A stretch of 64,000 nt of DNA, taken from contig NW_017265145.1 in NCBI RefSeq assembly GCF_001638985.1, positions 310,001-374,000 on the forward strand. Reading direction: 5' to 3'. Numbering within the stretch: position 1 is the first letter of the stretch; every line of letters starts with the position of its first letter. The position numbers were made by a program, and so were the translations under genes. Shown piece after piece: positions 1 through 13,082 of this stretch. This stretch comes from Phycomyces blakesleeanus NRRL 1555(-) (lineage: Eukaryota; Mucoromycota; Mucoromycetes; Mucorales; Phycomycetaceae). Below the pieces are notes generated by a model. That model was given only the letters and a program-made list of their open reading frames with translations. It did no database searches and was not told where the DNA came from.

Positions 1-3000
1 TATGAGCTTTGGCACTATTGCTGTCTGCTCGCAGTTGTAAATAGACTTCCTAATAAAAAAATACAGGGTGTTTGAGTCCACAATTACTTTGAGAAGAAGA
101 GGGTGGGTACGAGAGCGATGCGTACACAATCTCGCTCATTGAGAAGATATAATAAAATCTTGTAACAAGACCCCCACCTTCTATAGGCCATAATGTTTTT
201 AATAAGCCTAGTCAAATAGGCAAAATAGAATTGTACACATTTTATAGAAATTTCTGCTCTTTTGCAGTAATTTCTTCAATATATATATTCAACTTATGTA
301 AAAAAAAAAGTAAAATTTGATTATGTGCATTTTTTTCCAAGTCTAGACTATTTTCTTGTAAAGTGTATGCTAAATATCATTGTTGAAAGATATAAACTGT
401 GGAAAAGTATAGAATATTTTGTTCTTTTTCTTTTTGCGAGGTGTGATTGGTTGCTTAAATTGTACAAGAATTTGGCTGTGCTCATCTGACTACCCTTATT
501 ATTTGTTTACAGAAAATTAATCCTAGAAAATCGTCGATATTTGCCCCAAGTTATCATCGACTTCTTCCACTAATAACTACTTTAATATACATATATGATA
601 TCGATACATTTACACGGAATAAGATTTATAAATAATCAAGGATAACTTGATATCTTACTTGAAAACAAAAAATAATCACATCAATGTAATATCTAGTCTT
701 GGGATTTGATAGTACATCTACATTCTTCTTATGAAAGAAGTGATTATAAAAAGTTCAAATATAGTCAGTTAATACAAACAACACTATTCGACACATTTAC
801 TTTTCCTTGTAGCCAAGTTCTTCGCAATTGAAACACATTTTGAAATTGACAGGACACTGACAGGTATTAACTATTATGTTTCTTTCTCTCTCTCTTGTAG
901 ACTATTTAACGTTACAATATTATACTACATCTATTTACTGTAGTACATCAAAGGCTCCGGAAAAGGCATTCAGCCTAATCTTTTTTGTTTCTCACCTATT
1001 ATTAATTCAAAAGACCCGAGGTTTGTAAAAAGCAGTATTTTGATTGATATCCAAAGAGAAGAAAAGATAATATGTTAAAAAAAAATAAAGAATGCTTTTT
1101 TCTAATATGATGTTGCTCAGGTATCAGTAGTACAGAAACAGCTTCTTTGAGCAATCAGACGTAACAATAAAGAACACAATGTACTATTTTGAATACAAAA
1201 CATGTGCTCTGTGCTTGTAGAAATAATCTAAAATGTTTTTCAATCGCATGTTATTTTTTTTTATTAAAAGTAATAAGAACTATTTCACTCTTTTTGTATT
1301 CAAGATATGTATAAATATTCGTTGAATTCAAAGCCAAAACGTGCCAAGGTTTGAATAAGAACGACACCATGTCAATTTATTTACAGCAACAGCGCTAGAT
1401 ATATAATCTACAGCACAAAATAATATTAAAAGCGATAAGAAACCAAACGTATTATTGCCACGTTCCCCGTATTCTATATTGGCACATAATTTCCTAACCC
1501 TTTAATGTGCTATAGGCAAAGCATTATTGATATAAAAAATCACTAGAAGTTTCATTCTGTTTATTTCGAACTGAGACTCGGTGAGACTTTGTACCCTATG
1601 AAAAATTCTAAATTAACTTTATTTCCCTGGATCTGTACTCTCAAAGTGTAACCAGTCTTATTTTAGGCAGCAAATACTCCTATAGTAAAATATATAATTT
1701 ATAATATAGAGCACCACCAGTGTAAAGGTCTTCATTAAAAAAGATATATATAATACAAATAAATAAATAAAAAAACAGTAAAGATCCTAACAACTATTTT
1801 AGCCTGGTTAAGTATCCACGGCTCTGACAGAGGTGTTATTAAAATCAGTAAAATAAATTACTATTATTTCAGGTGTTAACAATCTCAAGTAGATTTTCAA
1901 GTAACAAACTTTGGTTAACACATAATAATTTACAATTCAAGGTAAAGAAAGCACCCTACATTTTACTGCTAATCTAGAGATATATAGGTTATATTATTGT
2001 AGAATAGTTATGGGATTCTTATTAATACAGTGTCTGGTAAAACACACCTCTAAGCACACCCTGGAGCACATTAAATAAGACACCTACGAACACGCATTTA
2101 TTTCTCGTAGCTGTAGTAGAGAGAAATATCTGTTGATTAATATGATACTATGTGTATGTATGTGTGCTTAAAAACAGTGTCGTACACCAACTTTAAAATT
2201 AGCCCACTATAATAGATAAAAGATGGAAGTATACTATGCAGAAGGGTGCGAGACATACAAACGATTGTATATCAAAGAAAAAAGGGCATTAATAAATCCA
2301 GACGACTCATTTTTTGGAACAATAGATGCACTGGAGAGTATTATCTAATAGACAGTACATAGACTAGCAGATTTTACCAGCTATTATGCTCGGATTTTTA
2401 TATAGAGGTACTCCAATAAAAAAAATAGATTTTCTGAAATGGATCAAAAGAGTGGATTTCGATACCCAAGCATCAAATCTTTTCGTTAGATATTTGGATG
2501 TTTAGATGTTGAGATTTATTGAATATCATTGGATATAAAATAAAACACTGGTGTATCAAAAAAAAAAAGCACCGAAGACTGGTGAAACTCATTGTAGGTT
2601 TAAAGTATAGCATATATTCTGTTCTTGCTTTTTTATATCACTATTCTGAGTTTCTTCAGTGCTTCTTATACATTCTACCCTGTGTAATGTTTTTTATGCA
2701 ACGTTATATATGCATTTAATCGGGTTCAGGTCCGGAACTGGCACACAATATCTTCCTTAAGAGGATATACTTTATGATAAAATATTTATCTGAAAATATT
2801 TGTTCTGTTAAAAAAACCGCTAATTATCCCTGGCGTACCATTATTCTATACTTTTTCTCTTTAAGTCTATAAGAAATACTTGAGAATAAAGCGACAGAAA
2901 GTTCACACTTTGCATAAACACTTTTGGGGTCCTACCTATTTAAAATCAAGTTTCTTGGGATTAAAATACACGGGGGTAAATTATCCATTTATAAAATCCG

Positions 3001-3821
3001 TGAATACTAAGAGTATAAATCTACATACAATACATCCCATCGTGTAATATTTTCTTTTCTTTTCAGAATATTTATTTGGGGTAAGCCAGTCAATAAATAC
3101 AATACATATATACTTGAGACCGGTAGACCTAGTTTTATATCATAAATATAAGCATGGGATAATGTACTTGAAAATTGAAGACATTGATTTGAAATGATAC
3201 TTGCTCCATGTTCTTTTTTTAAAACAAAAAAGGATAAGGTAATGTGTAGCATATTAAAGAAAAATACCATCCAAAATGTCTCGGCCAAAAATTCCAAAAA
3301 AAAATGGAGGATTTTTATTGTGCTTTAGTTTCTAAGCAATAATTCATATTTTCTGGGAAAGGAAATCCAAAGTTTGAATTATGCGAGCTTAACAAGAACA
3401 GTTTGCTGTCGACAGCTTTATAAGAAAATAATAATAAGAGCAGCAGCATTCTCATAATCTCTGGTACACTGTGCTTACCATTCCATATGATTATTTCTTA
3501 TTGAAGGAGTATTCTACCTTATGTACAGTGAGCTCAATAAGCAGAATGAAATTATGGGCTATAACTATAGCAAAATACTTTCAGATATACAGTAAATATC
3601 AATACCAGAAAAAGCCATAGTACAGTACATTACAGTACAATATAATAGTAAAGCGAATAAAGCCATTAAAGAGATAATTATCCATCACATTAAAAACTAG
3701 CATCAAAGATAAAAGAAAAAAAAAGTACATTTCTACTAAGAACAACACAGGTTTAACAACTTTGGTACTGGCGGAGCTAGTATTTATTCAATGTACAGCG
3801 CAGAAATCAGGGTAACATGTT
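1..3821. other. AT-rich gene-poor region
   Basis: No convincing gene is visible. The stretch is very AT-rich with many A and T runs. Short open frames here are mostly hydrophobic or lysine/isoleucine-rich translations of AT-rich DNA. The only piece with protein-like composition is the relic listed separately at 2223-2506. Confidence 0.6.
2223..2506 (+). pseudogene. Coding-like relic, family unknown
   Basis: Two adjacent pieces read like protein although no intact gene joins them. The first (2223-2348) starts with ATG, encodes 41 residues beginning MEVYYAEGCETYKRLY and ends at TAA. The second (about 2375-2506) encodes ILPAIMLGFLYRGTPIKK and about 26 more residues before a TAG. Stops separate them and no GT-AG pair joins them in frame, so this is probably a decayed fragment. 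The second piece faintly recalls the cyclin-fold part of RNA polymerase I factor Rrn7/TAF1B, but that is only an impression. Confidence 0.3.
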
Positions 3822-5122
3822 TTAGAGGACTGGGATATAACTGCCAATTCTATCCTTTTGGTTCTGGGAGACGCACTCTGCAATCCATACAATGTTACGG
3901 ATCTCCTGTTCTCTGAGCTTGATGTAGGAATAGAAAACACCGTAGTTGAACTGTTGCTGGAAAGAAATTCCGTTCAAAAAGACTTCATACTCAAAGAATC
4001 TGTTTTCCAATGTGCTGTTGCTTGTTACAGTGTCAAAGAAAGGACGATATTCATGGAATACTTCACAAGCACTCTTAACCTGATCGATTTCATCGGCTAC
4101 AGCCAGTCTTGCGTTTCCTTCGGGATAAAGACGACCAATGGTAGGGAATAGCTTGCGACGATCCTCTTTAGACAGCTCAGTACCAAAAGAATTGATGGTA
4201 ATGTTGATTGTACGACGATCTGCCTCGAACTATATGTGTACATGTATGTAGATATATATATACAGATCTACAGTAAATACCCTCTCCATTTTCTTTTTTG
4301 CCCCAATATGAACAAGTTCCCATTTTTTATTTACCTGAAGAATCTCTCCCATAACTTCAGCTGTAGGGCCACCGAGTGTCTGGCAAAACTGGTAAAAGTC
4401 TTCGAGATATGCCTTGTGGAGAGTGTTACGAATGATTTCAATATTAAGCTCATCTAAATCGTGGGCACTCAGGCAGTTGGCAAAGTAAGGTGCCAAAGGA
4501 GTCTCCACCAAAACAGTGTTGTACAATTCAGCAACAGTAGTAGCCACACACAGAGCAGGCATAGAATCAAAAACACCCAGAGGATGACAACGCTCGAGCA
4601 ACTCATGGGTATCACGCTCATGAAGAGTTCCAGTGATCAACAGAATGACATTGTCGATCATGTACTGATACCTATTCATCATAAATAATAAGCATGCCTT
4701 GCTTCATTCAACGCGCGCATGAACATCACTTGCGTAATGTAGTCGAGGAACTTTGTTAATGGCTGGACAGCATTGGCGCGAATATAGTCAAACTCTTCCA
4801 CCAGGCGTTGGGTCAACTTCTCAGAGATAGTCGAGGTCGAGATGGGAGAAGGCTCATTTTGCAACAAGGTTCCATAATCTGTGGCTCCCAATTGAAGACG
4901 AAGATCTAGTGAAGTCATAATACTTTTTGTCATTTTCTTTTACTCTTTCTTATTTTTTGTATAGTTATTTTAACTTTTTTTTTTGTTTGTCTATTCACCT
5001 TCAAGAGTCTCGCTTTGGGTTAGGTTAGAGTACTGTGTCCGGGAAATAATTCCCGAGCGATAGCCTCGAAGAATACCATCCAGGTAACCGTTGTTCTCAT
5101 TGAAATAAAGCGCGAATGCCAT
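3822..5122 (-). CDS. VMA6: V-type proton ATPase subunit d
   Basis: Subunit d of the vacuolar H+-ATPase V0 sector. It sits on the proteolipid ring and couples it to the central stalk of the V1 motor, at vacuolar and endosomal membranes. Four exons on the minus strand (4999-5122, 4734-4905, 4335-4671, 3822-4229) give 346 residues, close to the 345 of yeast Vma6. Recognisable segments are [19 protein letters not shown] at the start, [20 protein letters not shown] in the middle and [20 protein letters not shown] at the end. The start ATG matches the family N-terminus directly. Intron 2 (4672-4733) only keeps frame if it uses a GC donor (GCAAGT), joining DYIT to YQYMIDN as in homologues; the nearby GT gives a frameshift. 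Introns 1 and 3 are GT-AG. Confidence 0.95.
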
Positions 5123-6367
5123 GATGGAGAGAGGAAGATGGAAGCAAGGGACAAACCTTGAATAGAAAGAAGACTGAAACAAGGGAGAGGCGGGATTTGA
5201 ATGGACGTCATCGTCCATTAGACTTGAGAGAAAGCAATGCAAGAACACAAGAAATGGGCTCTGTTGAAAGAAGGCCAGCATAACATACTCAGTTCTACTC
5301 GAGAATTTATTTAGATACAAAGTTTTGCTACATAAGTAAATACAGATATTTTGGATACCCCAAACTGGCTTAATATTAAAAATAAAGGATATATAGTCTA
5401 TCTTTGGTATAAGCATTTTCTTTATTATTATTATTTTTTATTCTTTTGGCTGTGGGCGAACCAAGGCTATATAAACGGCCTCTATAATATTGTGATAACG
5501 TCTTTGCTACCCTTAAGCTTATATAGCCTTCTGCTTTTATTATTATGTTTTATATGCAAATAATATAATAATGCTTTTATATATATATCTTGTATAAACA
5601 ATATTATGTACATTATAAATTGTAATGACAATTTCAAATTGTATTCAAATTTTGACAGATCAACACATGTGCATCTTGTACGATTACTGAAATGTGTATA
5701 AGTAGTTGGATATTTTTCGTATTCTTTCTTGTTCTTTTGTCAAGAGAAGGAAAAACTAATAAAAATAAAAGCAGGTTCTTTTGATTGAAAACCTTTATTT
5801 TAAGATGAGTTTGACTTTTGGGGGAGTTTTTTGTTCTTGTTCCCAACCAAAGTTAATTAGTCGACCGTCACGCCTAACAATCGCCTTTATGACTTTTGGG
5901 CTCCCTCTACAGGATCATAAAATAGTTTTAACATATAAAGTAAATACGTTTTCAAATATATCATACAATACATCTTATCATTAATAAATATCGTGGATAT
6001 TTACTTGAGATTAAAGAGTATAAAAATACAATCAAACTAATACAGGTACTGATGTTATATGCATATAAAGATTTGTTTCGTGGAGATCTGGTCGGGATAG
6101 CAGACCATTTTTACGCCTGTTTTGAATATATATACAGATACTTTTATTTTATCGTTAGAATACAATATGGTTCGAATATATATTTATACTATTGATATCT
6201 GTACTCTTTCTTCTATTAAAGGATGAGTCCAAAACTTGGTAATGTTTGTTTATGCGCAAATAAGCTCCTAAGTAAATACAAGTCTTCTTTTTCTGGACAT
6301 AAATTGTATTAAAAACAAACAAACCATTAAGAATTATCTGGTAAGAATGTACAATGATGCTATGGTT
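5123..6367. other. Intergenic, nothing recognised
   Basis: This is the upstream region of VMA6 and the downstream region of TRM61. It is AT-rich with long T runs and TA repeats near 5565-5600 and 6120-6190. The short frames have no protein-like composition. Confidence 0.6.
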
Positions 6368-7745
<1,378 letters not shown>

Positions 7746-7908
7746 GTCAAAAGTCTAAGAAAATAAAAATAAAAAGATGCCTTCCGAGACAAGTAATGAT
7801 TTTTTTTTGTGGAGCTCGATGGACCCGACCAAGCCACGGCCGTGACGCTTAATTCATGCTTTTCTATCTAGAGAGATGTAGATTCCTTTCTGGTGTTTGC
7901 TGGGTTGG

Positions 7909-8787
7909 ATGAAGACAATGGCAAAAGATCAACCTTTGAAGATTGAGCTCGAGGAGAATGACGTGATTGTCTCGTTATTCAATACGCTTTCCAAAACCAG
8001 CAAAAAGCTGCTACAAGAATCATATCAACAAGAAAAGCATAGATCTAGTTATCACAACCGGCGTAACCAAGAAAATCAAGAGCTAGAGAACGAGATGGAT
8101 AACGTAGGAACACCGTATAGCTTATAGTATATTATAGAACAGTACAGTACAGTACATTATAGTATTGGGTAATCTCTTATATACTTTTTTAGTGGATTAA
8201 AGGCGTTTTTCATGTGGCAAGTGGGAATATTACTGTAAACGGTGAAGATTGTACTGATCTCATTGATTTAGATACAGGTAATTTGGATTATATTAAGTGA
8301 ACACATATCTGGATTTTTAACGAGGTCATATGATTGTATAATATAGAGCCCCTCGATCTCGATTTAGAAAACCAGGTCAAAACATTAGAAAAGGAAGTGA
8401 TAGCTATGAGAGAGCAAATGGCCGTAGAGCGCAGAGAGCTTCCACGACAAATAGAGCGTGTGTTGGAGACAACGCTTGAGAGGCAGATGGACGGCGAAGA
8501 AAGGGGCATTGATGATGAAGAGTATACCGAGCCAGGTAAAGCACTTGTGTTTGAGTATCGAGTTCTCATATCTCCATAGAGACCGTGCATTTACCGGTGA
8601 TCGAACAGGAGACTATTGCTGAGTATAGGCGTGGGATAAAACTCTTGCAGAAATTGGAGAGGGTAATTTTGATTTCATTAATGACGGTAGAAATTTATTA
8701 TTCAACATGTGTGCCTTTTAGACATTACCTGGTCGGGCAAGCCAATATGAGGACATTGAGAGAGTATTGGGGGAAAGATCCTCATGA
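7909..8787 (+). CDS. Mis14/NSL1-like kinetochore protein
   Basis: Probable subunit of the MIS12/MIND complex, which links centromeric chromatin to the outer kinetochore. Exons 7909-8103, 8193-8277, 8347-8535, 8580-8662 and 8722-8787 give about 205 residues. The N-terminal PLKIELEENDVIVSL, the segment GNITVNGEDCTD followed by EPLDLDLENQVKTLEKEV, and a long heptad-like coiled coil (RELPRQIERVLETTLERQ) match the pattern I know for the Mis14 family: an asparagine-isoleucine-x-isoleucine/valine-asparagine-glycine motif, then EP(F/L)D and a coiled coil. Two in-frame ATGs compete as start (7909 and 7918). The 3' end is uncertain: frame continuity gives a TGA at 8785-8787, but an open frame at 8868-9074 (SPALPPVMEERKTGWVRIQF and about 30 more residues) could be an alternative last exon. 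Identity is inferred from pattern only. Confidence 0.6.
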
Positions 8788-8867
8788 AGGTTACACCCAT
8801 AAGAAACTGTTTTGTATAAAGAGCAAAGAAATATGGAGACTTTTGTTTCTTATTCTTATTTACATCC

Positions 8868-9074
8868 ATGGACTATTTTTACAAACCACATCGTACTACT
8901 CCCCATGATACTTATGATTCACCCTCGCCCGCACTCCCACCCGTGATGGAAGAACGCAAGACAGGTTGGGTACGAATCCAGTTCAAGAAAACGAAGCCTA
9001 TCGAGACGCCACTACCAGACGCCACTACCAGACAAGTCTATAGAGATGAGACGACAGTAGAGGAACAGGTGTAA
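8868..9074 (+). CDS. Possible alternative 3' exon or small ORF
   Basis: A 68-codon ATG-initiated frame with normal protein composition, ending at TAA. It lies 80 bp past the predicted stop of the Mis14-like gene on the same strand. I could not find an in-frame splice path with a good polypyrimidine tract that joins it. It may be the true C-terminus of the kinetochore gene or an unrelated frame. Confidence 0.3.
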   Translation: MDYFYKPHRTTPHDTYDSPSPALPPVMEERKTGWVRIQFKKTKPIETPLPDATTRQVYRDETTVEEQV

Positions 9075-9399
9075 CCTGAAGATTGCATATGATTTTCCCC
9101 CCTTCTGAACCACATGTCTTAATTCCTTTCTTTGTCTGACCTGTACTTATTATGCTAGCTTTTTGGACTAGTAAAACTTGACTGAGGCACAACTTATAAA
9201 ACATTTATACATTTATTTATATCATAGCATGATACGGATAAGCACGTTTGCTTAATAATTAGTGGTGAAATGGTAATAAAAAAATTGAATAAAGTCAAAG
9301 GGTTCAAAATTAAACGAAGAGGGAATGAATTATATTAATGCGGGCATCACAGGCCATGTCTATTGATTACATGTCACATGCCCTGCAGCAGACTGATCA

Positions 9400-9450
9400 G
9401 GGGAGGTGGGGGAGTGAGGGGGGAGTGAAGGGGGGAGGAAAGGGGAGGAG
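9400..9450 (+). other. G-run cluster, potential G-quadruplex
   Basis: Five runs of four to six G lie within 51 bp (about 9400-9403, 9408-9412, 9418-9423, 9430-9435 and 9442-9445), with loops of 4-6 nt. This fits a G4 motif on the plus strand in otherwise AT-rich DNA. It sits between the convergent 3' ends of the kinetochore gene and the 9461-10285 gene. Confidence 0.6.
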
Positions 9451-9460
9451 ATAAAATAGA

Positions 9461-10285
9461 TTAGGTGGTGCGGTATCGTCGGGCGATGTCGAGAACATTT
9501 TCATATTCGTTTCGAAAGTCCCAGCCGACATCGTAACGGGCTATTTTGGTGCATGCATTGGCAAGAGAGTCAAGCCAAGACTGGGGAGGGTCAAGGATAG
9601 AAACCACGGCAGACCACTCTGACGAGGACAGAGGAGGATTCTTGTGGTTCTTAAGGACAGCGGCCATTTCAAGGATGACAGTCCGTCCGAACTTGGCATG
9701 ATAAAAAACATGTTGGCGTACTTCTGGGGGTGCATCAAGACTCTCCTGGACAATTATTAAGAGACCAAGAAGTGCAACTAATGAGTGACCCTGGGAAGAC
9801 GAGTGTAGTGTAAGACTGCAGAGACGAACGAGACTATGAAGTTCGTCAGCAATATCAGCAGCGCGTGCAAATTGCTCTGATGGTCGTAGCTGGTCAAGCC
9901 CATGGACCAAAGAACGGGCCCTCTCTTGGGCAAGCAAGATCTCACCAAGCCTATCCGGAGTAGGGGTTGAAGCTGAAGGACGGTAATCGGCCATCATTTG
10001 GTCACAAAGAGCCGGGTTCTGGAGAGCAGTATTAGAGAGGATATGGCATAGGACCATCTTGGGTAGACCAGATATCCAGGACCTGAAGACCCAGGCGGAG
10101 GAGGCTAGCTTCTCATCGCAGTGATCATAAAGATCTGCGTGGCTGACTATCAGAGTGGAGTCTGACAGTACACTCGATGTCCCAAACTCATGTGACTTGG
10201 GTCGTGAGTAGCCGTCAAGGCCAATGAGGGCAAGGAGATAGGAAAAGAAACGTCTTGGTTTGGCTGTAGAATTGGGCTGTGGCAT
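9461..10285 (-). CDS. Hypothetical protein, 274 aa, single exon
   Basis: An uninterrupted 274-codon frame with clearly coding, GC-richer composition than its surroundings. I recognise no family. The N-terminus is basic (MPQPNSTAKPRRFFSYLLAL), followed by a largely helical-looking protein rich in leucine, alanine and serine. A mildly hydrophobic stretch (GHSLVALLGLLIIVQESL) lies around residues 165-182 and could be a buried helix rather than a membrane span. There is no signal peptide, zinc-binding cluster or nucleotide-binding loop. The ATG at 10285 is the first in frame after upstream stops. It is divergent from the RING/TRAF gene (start 11071), with about 790 bp of promoter space between. 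Confidence 0.75.
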   Translation of the reverse strand: MPQPNSTAKPRRFFSYLLALIGLDGYSRPKSHEFGTSSVLSDSTLIVSHADLYDHCDEKLASSAWVFRSWISGLPKMVLCHILSNTALQNPALCDQMMADYRPSASTPTPDRLGEILLAQERARSLVHGLDQLRPSEQFARAADIADELHSLVRLCSLTLHSSSQGHSLVALLGLLIIVQESLDAPPEVRQHVFYHAKFGRTVILEMAAVLKNHKNPPLSSSEWSAVVSILDPPQSWLDSLANACTKIARYDVGWDFRNEYENVLDIARRYRTT

Positions 10286-11070
10286 AGGGTTCGGCTGTAG
10301 AGAATAAAGGGTGTAGAGAATAAAGGGTTCAGGCGGGTATCGTCATGGGTGTCTTGGTTTGAGGAGATACTGGCCATGGTCTTGGTAATTGGGTGCTTGA
10401 GTCTTGTTTGGACTTGACTTCTAGACTAGAACTTGACCAACGTTCACTCACTCGTTTGTACTTTTGATCTCTTGCCGAATAGACTACAAAAGACAAAAGA
10501 TAAAAGAAAGAAAAGGAAGAAGAGGAAAGATGGCAGGAAAAATAGAGAGCATCCGATTTCTTCTTTGACATTGCTTTTATACTGCCCCTGACCACATGAC
10601 TATACTCATGGCTCGACTCTGTGACTGGTCGTGCTTACGGTCTATTGAACTTGCATTCCTCTACTCAATCCAATCCTCTACAAGGGTGACGCAACCCTAC
10701 TCTTACCACATGACCCTTTCGCACTAACCATTTATCCGTATGCTTTAGAAACGAATGTCGATCAACCATAGAGGAAATTAACCTACAATCAATTTACATG
10801 GCATACAATCAATGGGATAAGCAACACCGCCTTATCTGAGCTAAACGCGTTAATCTGAGATGGAAACTTTCACGGTCGCGTCCCTATTTTCCAATACACG
10901 TCCCACGCGTCCAAACATCCAATTTATTTTACGCAGCGTCCTGCACGCCTCTTCCTCCCTCATTTTCTTTTTGCTTCTTATTTTCTTTTCTATTTTATCA
11001 TTCTGGCCATTGCTGCCTCCATTAGCCCACTGCGATACCTACCAAATCTACTGCCATACTCTTTTTGTTT
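10286..11070. other. Shared upstream region of two divergent genes
   Basis: This is the spacer between the 9461-10285 gene (-) and the RING/TRAF gene (+). It is less AT-rich than most intergenic DNA here. No TATA box or other named element could be assigned with confidence. A CT/T-rich tract at about 10947-10990 precedes the RING gene start, as is common for fungal promoters. Confidence 0.4.
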
Positions 11071-13082
11071 ATGGGGGCAAGAAAGGATGTTCTCATTGAA
11101 GGACCTTGTCCTGATCTATTCTGCGGATTATGCCAGGGTAAACACACACACATACATACATACATACATACATGTACATATACACATTCGTATATATCAT
11201 TTAATGTAACCCTTAAAACACATCTCATATAATTTTACTTAATCACAGATCTATTGGATGAACCTATCCAAGTGCGCTGCCCTGAAGGTACAAAAACAAA
11301 AAAACAAAAGAGAAAAACAAAAACAAACAATATACAACGAATGCTTAATCGATTGTTTTTTCTCGTTTTATTTTATAGACCACATCTTTTGCAAACGATG
11401 CATAACAAATTACATTGAACAAAATGATGTTTGTCCTTTTTGCCAAACTACGATTGACCCAACCCAATTTCAACCTTCCAAGTTTGTAATGCGACAGATC
11501 GGCCGGCTACCTGTTTATTGTGTTTACCGAAATACAGGTTGTTCCTGGCAAGGATTATTTTATGAAGACCACTCAAACCAGGTAAACGAATAAAGTGGTA
11601 TTAAAGTACAACTAGTGGGATACAAGATGTATAAATGCAAACATTCAGCGTAACATACCTTCTGGCCCTCAATAGTGCGAACATCAACCGGCAGATTGTC
11701 CTAATAAGGAGCAAGGGTGTGTAGACATACTACGGACCATGGATCTTGAACATCACAAAAGCCAATGCACTTATGAACTTATTTCATGTCCCAATCATAT
11801 GCCAGGATGTACACCATTTTTACGTAAGGATATATTGATCCACGAGAGACAATGTAGATCATATCCATGTACGTATGCGGCTGAAGGGTGCCCGTTTTTT
11901 GGCACTCTTCAGGAAAGGATAGCACATGAAGACACTTATTGTGGAAAATTGCATTCGAGGCTCTTACAGTTGGAGCAAGAGTGTGAACAATTAAAGAAAC
12001 TTTTGTCAGAACAGCGTGTCAGTCAAAACACACTACTTCAAAGTGCACCCAGTATGTTACAGTCTTCCGACGAACAAATAAGGCCTGAAAGTATTCAAAA
12101 TGACTCCACAATGGCAGATCTTGACCTTCTTCACCAAGTTCTTAATAACGACGCTTTTCCTGCAATGTCTTTTCTCAACAATACAAATTCTAGTACTACC
12201 AACAGCACCAATAATAACAACACCAACGACACCAACAACAACATAAATAATATTAATAGTATCAAAACCACTAATATAGACACCACTACACATCCTATAC
12301 ACACAAACGAGTTTATGGACTTTAGTATCTCTCTTCCTGGATTCGCTTTTCCCACAAACCTTACAACATCTCCACCAATTCCAGCCCCAACACAACTAGC
12401 TGCGTCTTCTGCTCCAAAACGATCTTCAAATGGAAAACGTATTCGCTACAGCAAAAACGTAAGACTTGCTCACAGTGCATTGCGGATAGCACGTCAACAG
12501 GGAACATATCATGAAAACAATCCAGACAACCTGCACACAGGTGACGCTATTCTGCAAGGGCTCGATATTGCCGGATCCGCTTCCGGTCAGCGTGTAGACA
12601 AGAGTTTACTTGCCACTCAATCCAACGTCGAACTGAAGGATTTACTCACGCAACAACAAGGCCATTTACCCAACGTATCATCAGCACCTCTGTCAGGTCA
12701 CCAATTCCCTCTATATGATCTTGATGAAATGGCAAAATTTCTTTCTGAAATGCCGATGCCTGCCGATTCAAACATACCCAAGCCATGTTTGGAATCGGCT
12801 GTAGTAGAGAAGACAGTACCAAATCCTTCTCAGCTGACTAATGCATCTACTGCAAAAAGTCGAAAAGATGATACGGGAAGCACGAGTGGAACATCGACTA
12901 CGACTCGTAAAAAAAAGGCATCTGCCAAAGATCGTAAAAAAGAAGAGCCCGAACAATCTTTGCCACGTTCGCCACCAAATCCTGGATCTCCTAATAATCA
13001 CGCCTCACCGCCTTCAACAGCGGCACCAAAACGAAGGCCAATGTTCGTTCTTGCCTCAAGCTATCTCACCAACTACAAATAA
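11071..13082 (+). CDS. RING finger / TRAF-type zinc finger protein
   Basis: Likely E3 ubiquitin ligase of about 560 residues. Exons are 11071-11137, 11249-11287, 11379-11581 and 11709-13082. A C3HC4 RING is assembled across the first three exons with Cys18, Cys21, Cys33, His37, Cys40, Cys43, Cys54 and Cys57 (CPEDHIFCKRC, then CPFC). TRAF-type zinc-finger segments follow: YCVYRNTGCSWQG, a CVDILRTMDLEHHKSQC stretch and the repeat CPNHMPGC...CRSYPCTY. A short coiled coil (LLQLEQECEQLKKLLSEQ) comes next. The rest is low complexity, with an Asn/Thr-rich tract encoded at about 12175-12290, then a basic and Ser/Pro-rich tail. TRAF-like RING proteins bind receptors or substrates through zinc fingers plus coiled coil, but no MATH domain is visible. 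The intron 3 acceptor (ATAAG) lacks a strong pyrimidine tract but is the one that keeps frame. Substrate unknown. Confidence 0.85.

Noticed and set aside
12057..12395. Antisense frames opposite the Asn/Thr-rich part of the RING gene
   Set aside because: They are Val/Leu/Cys-rich translations of the complement of AAC/ACC repeats.
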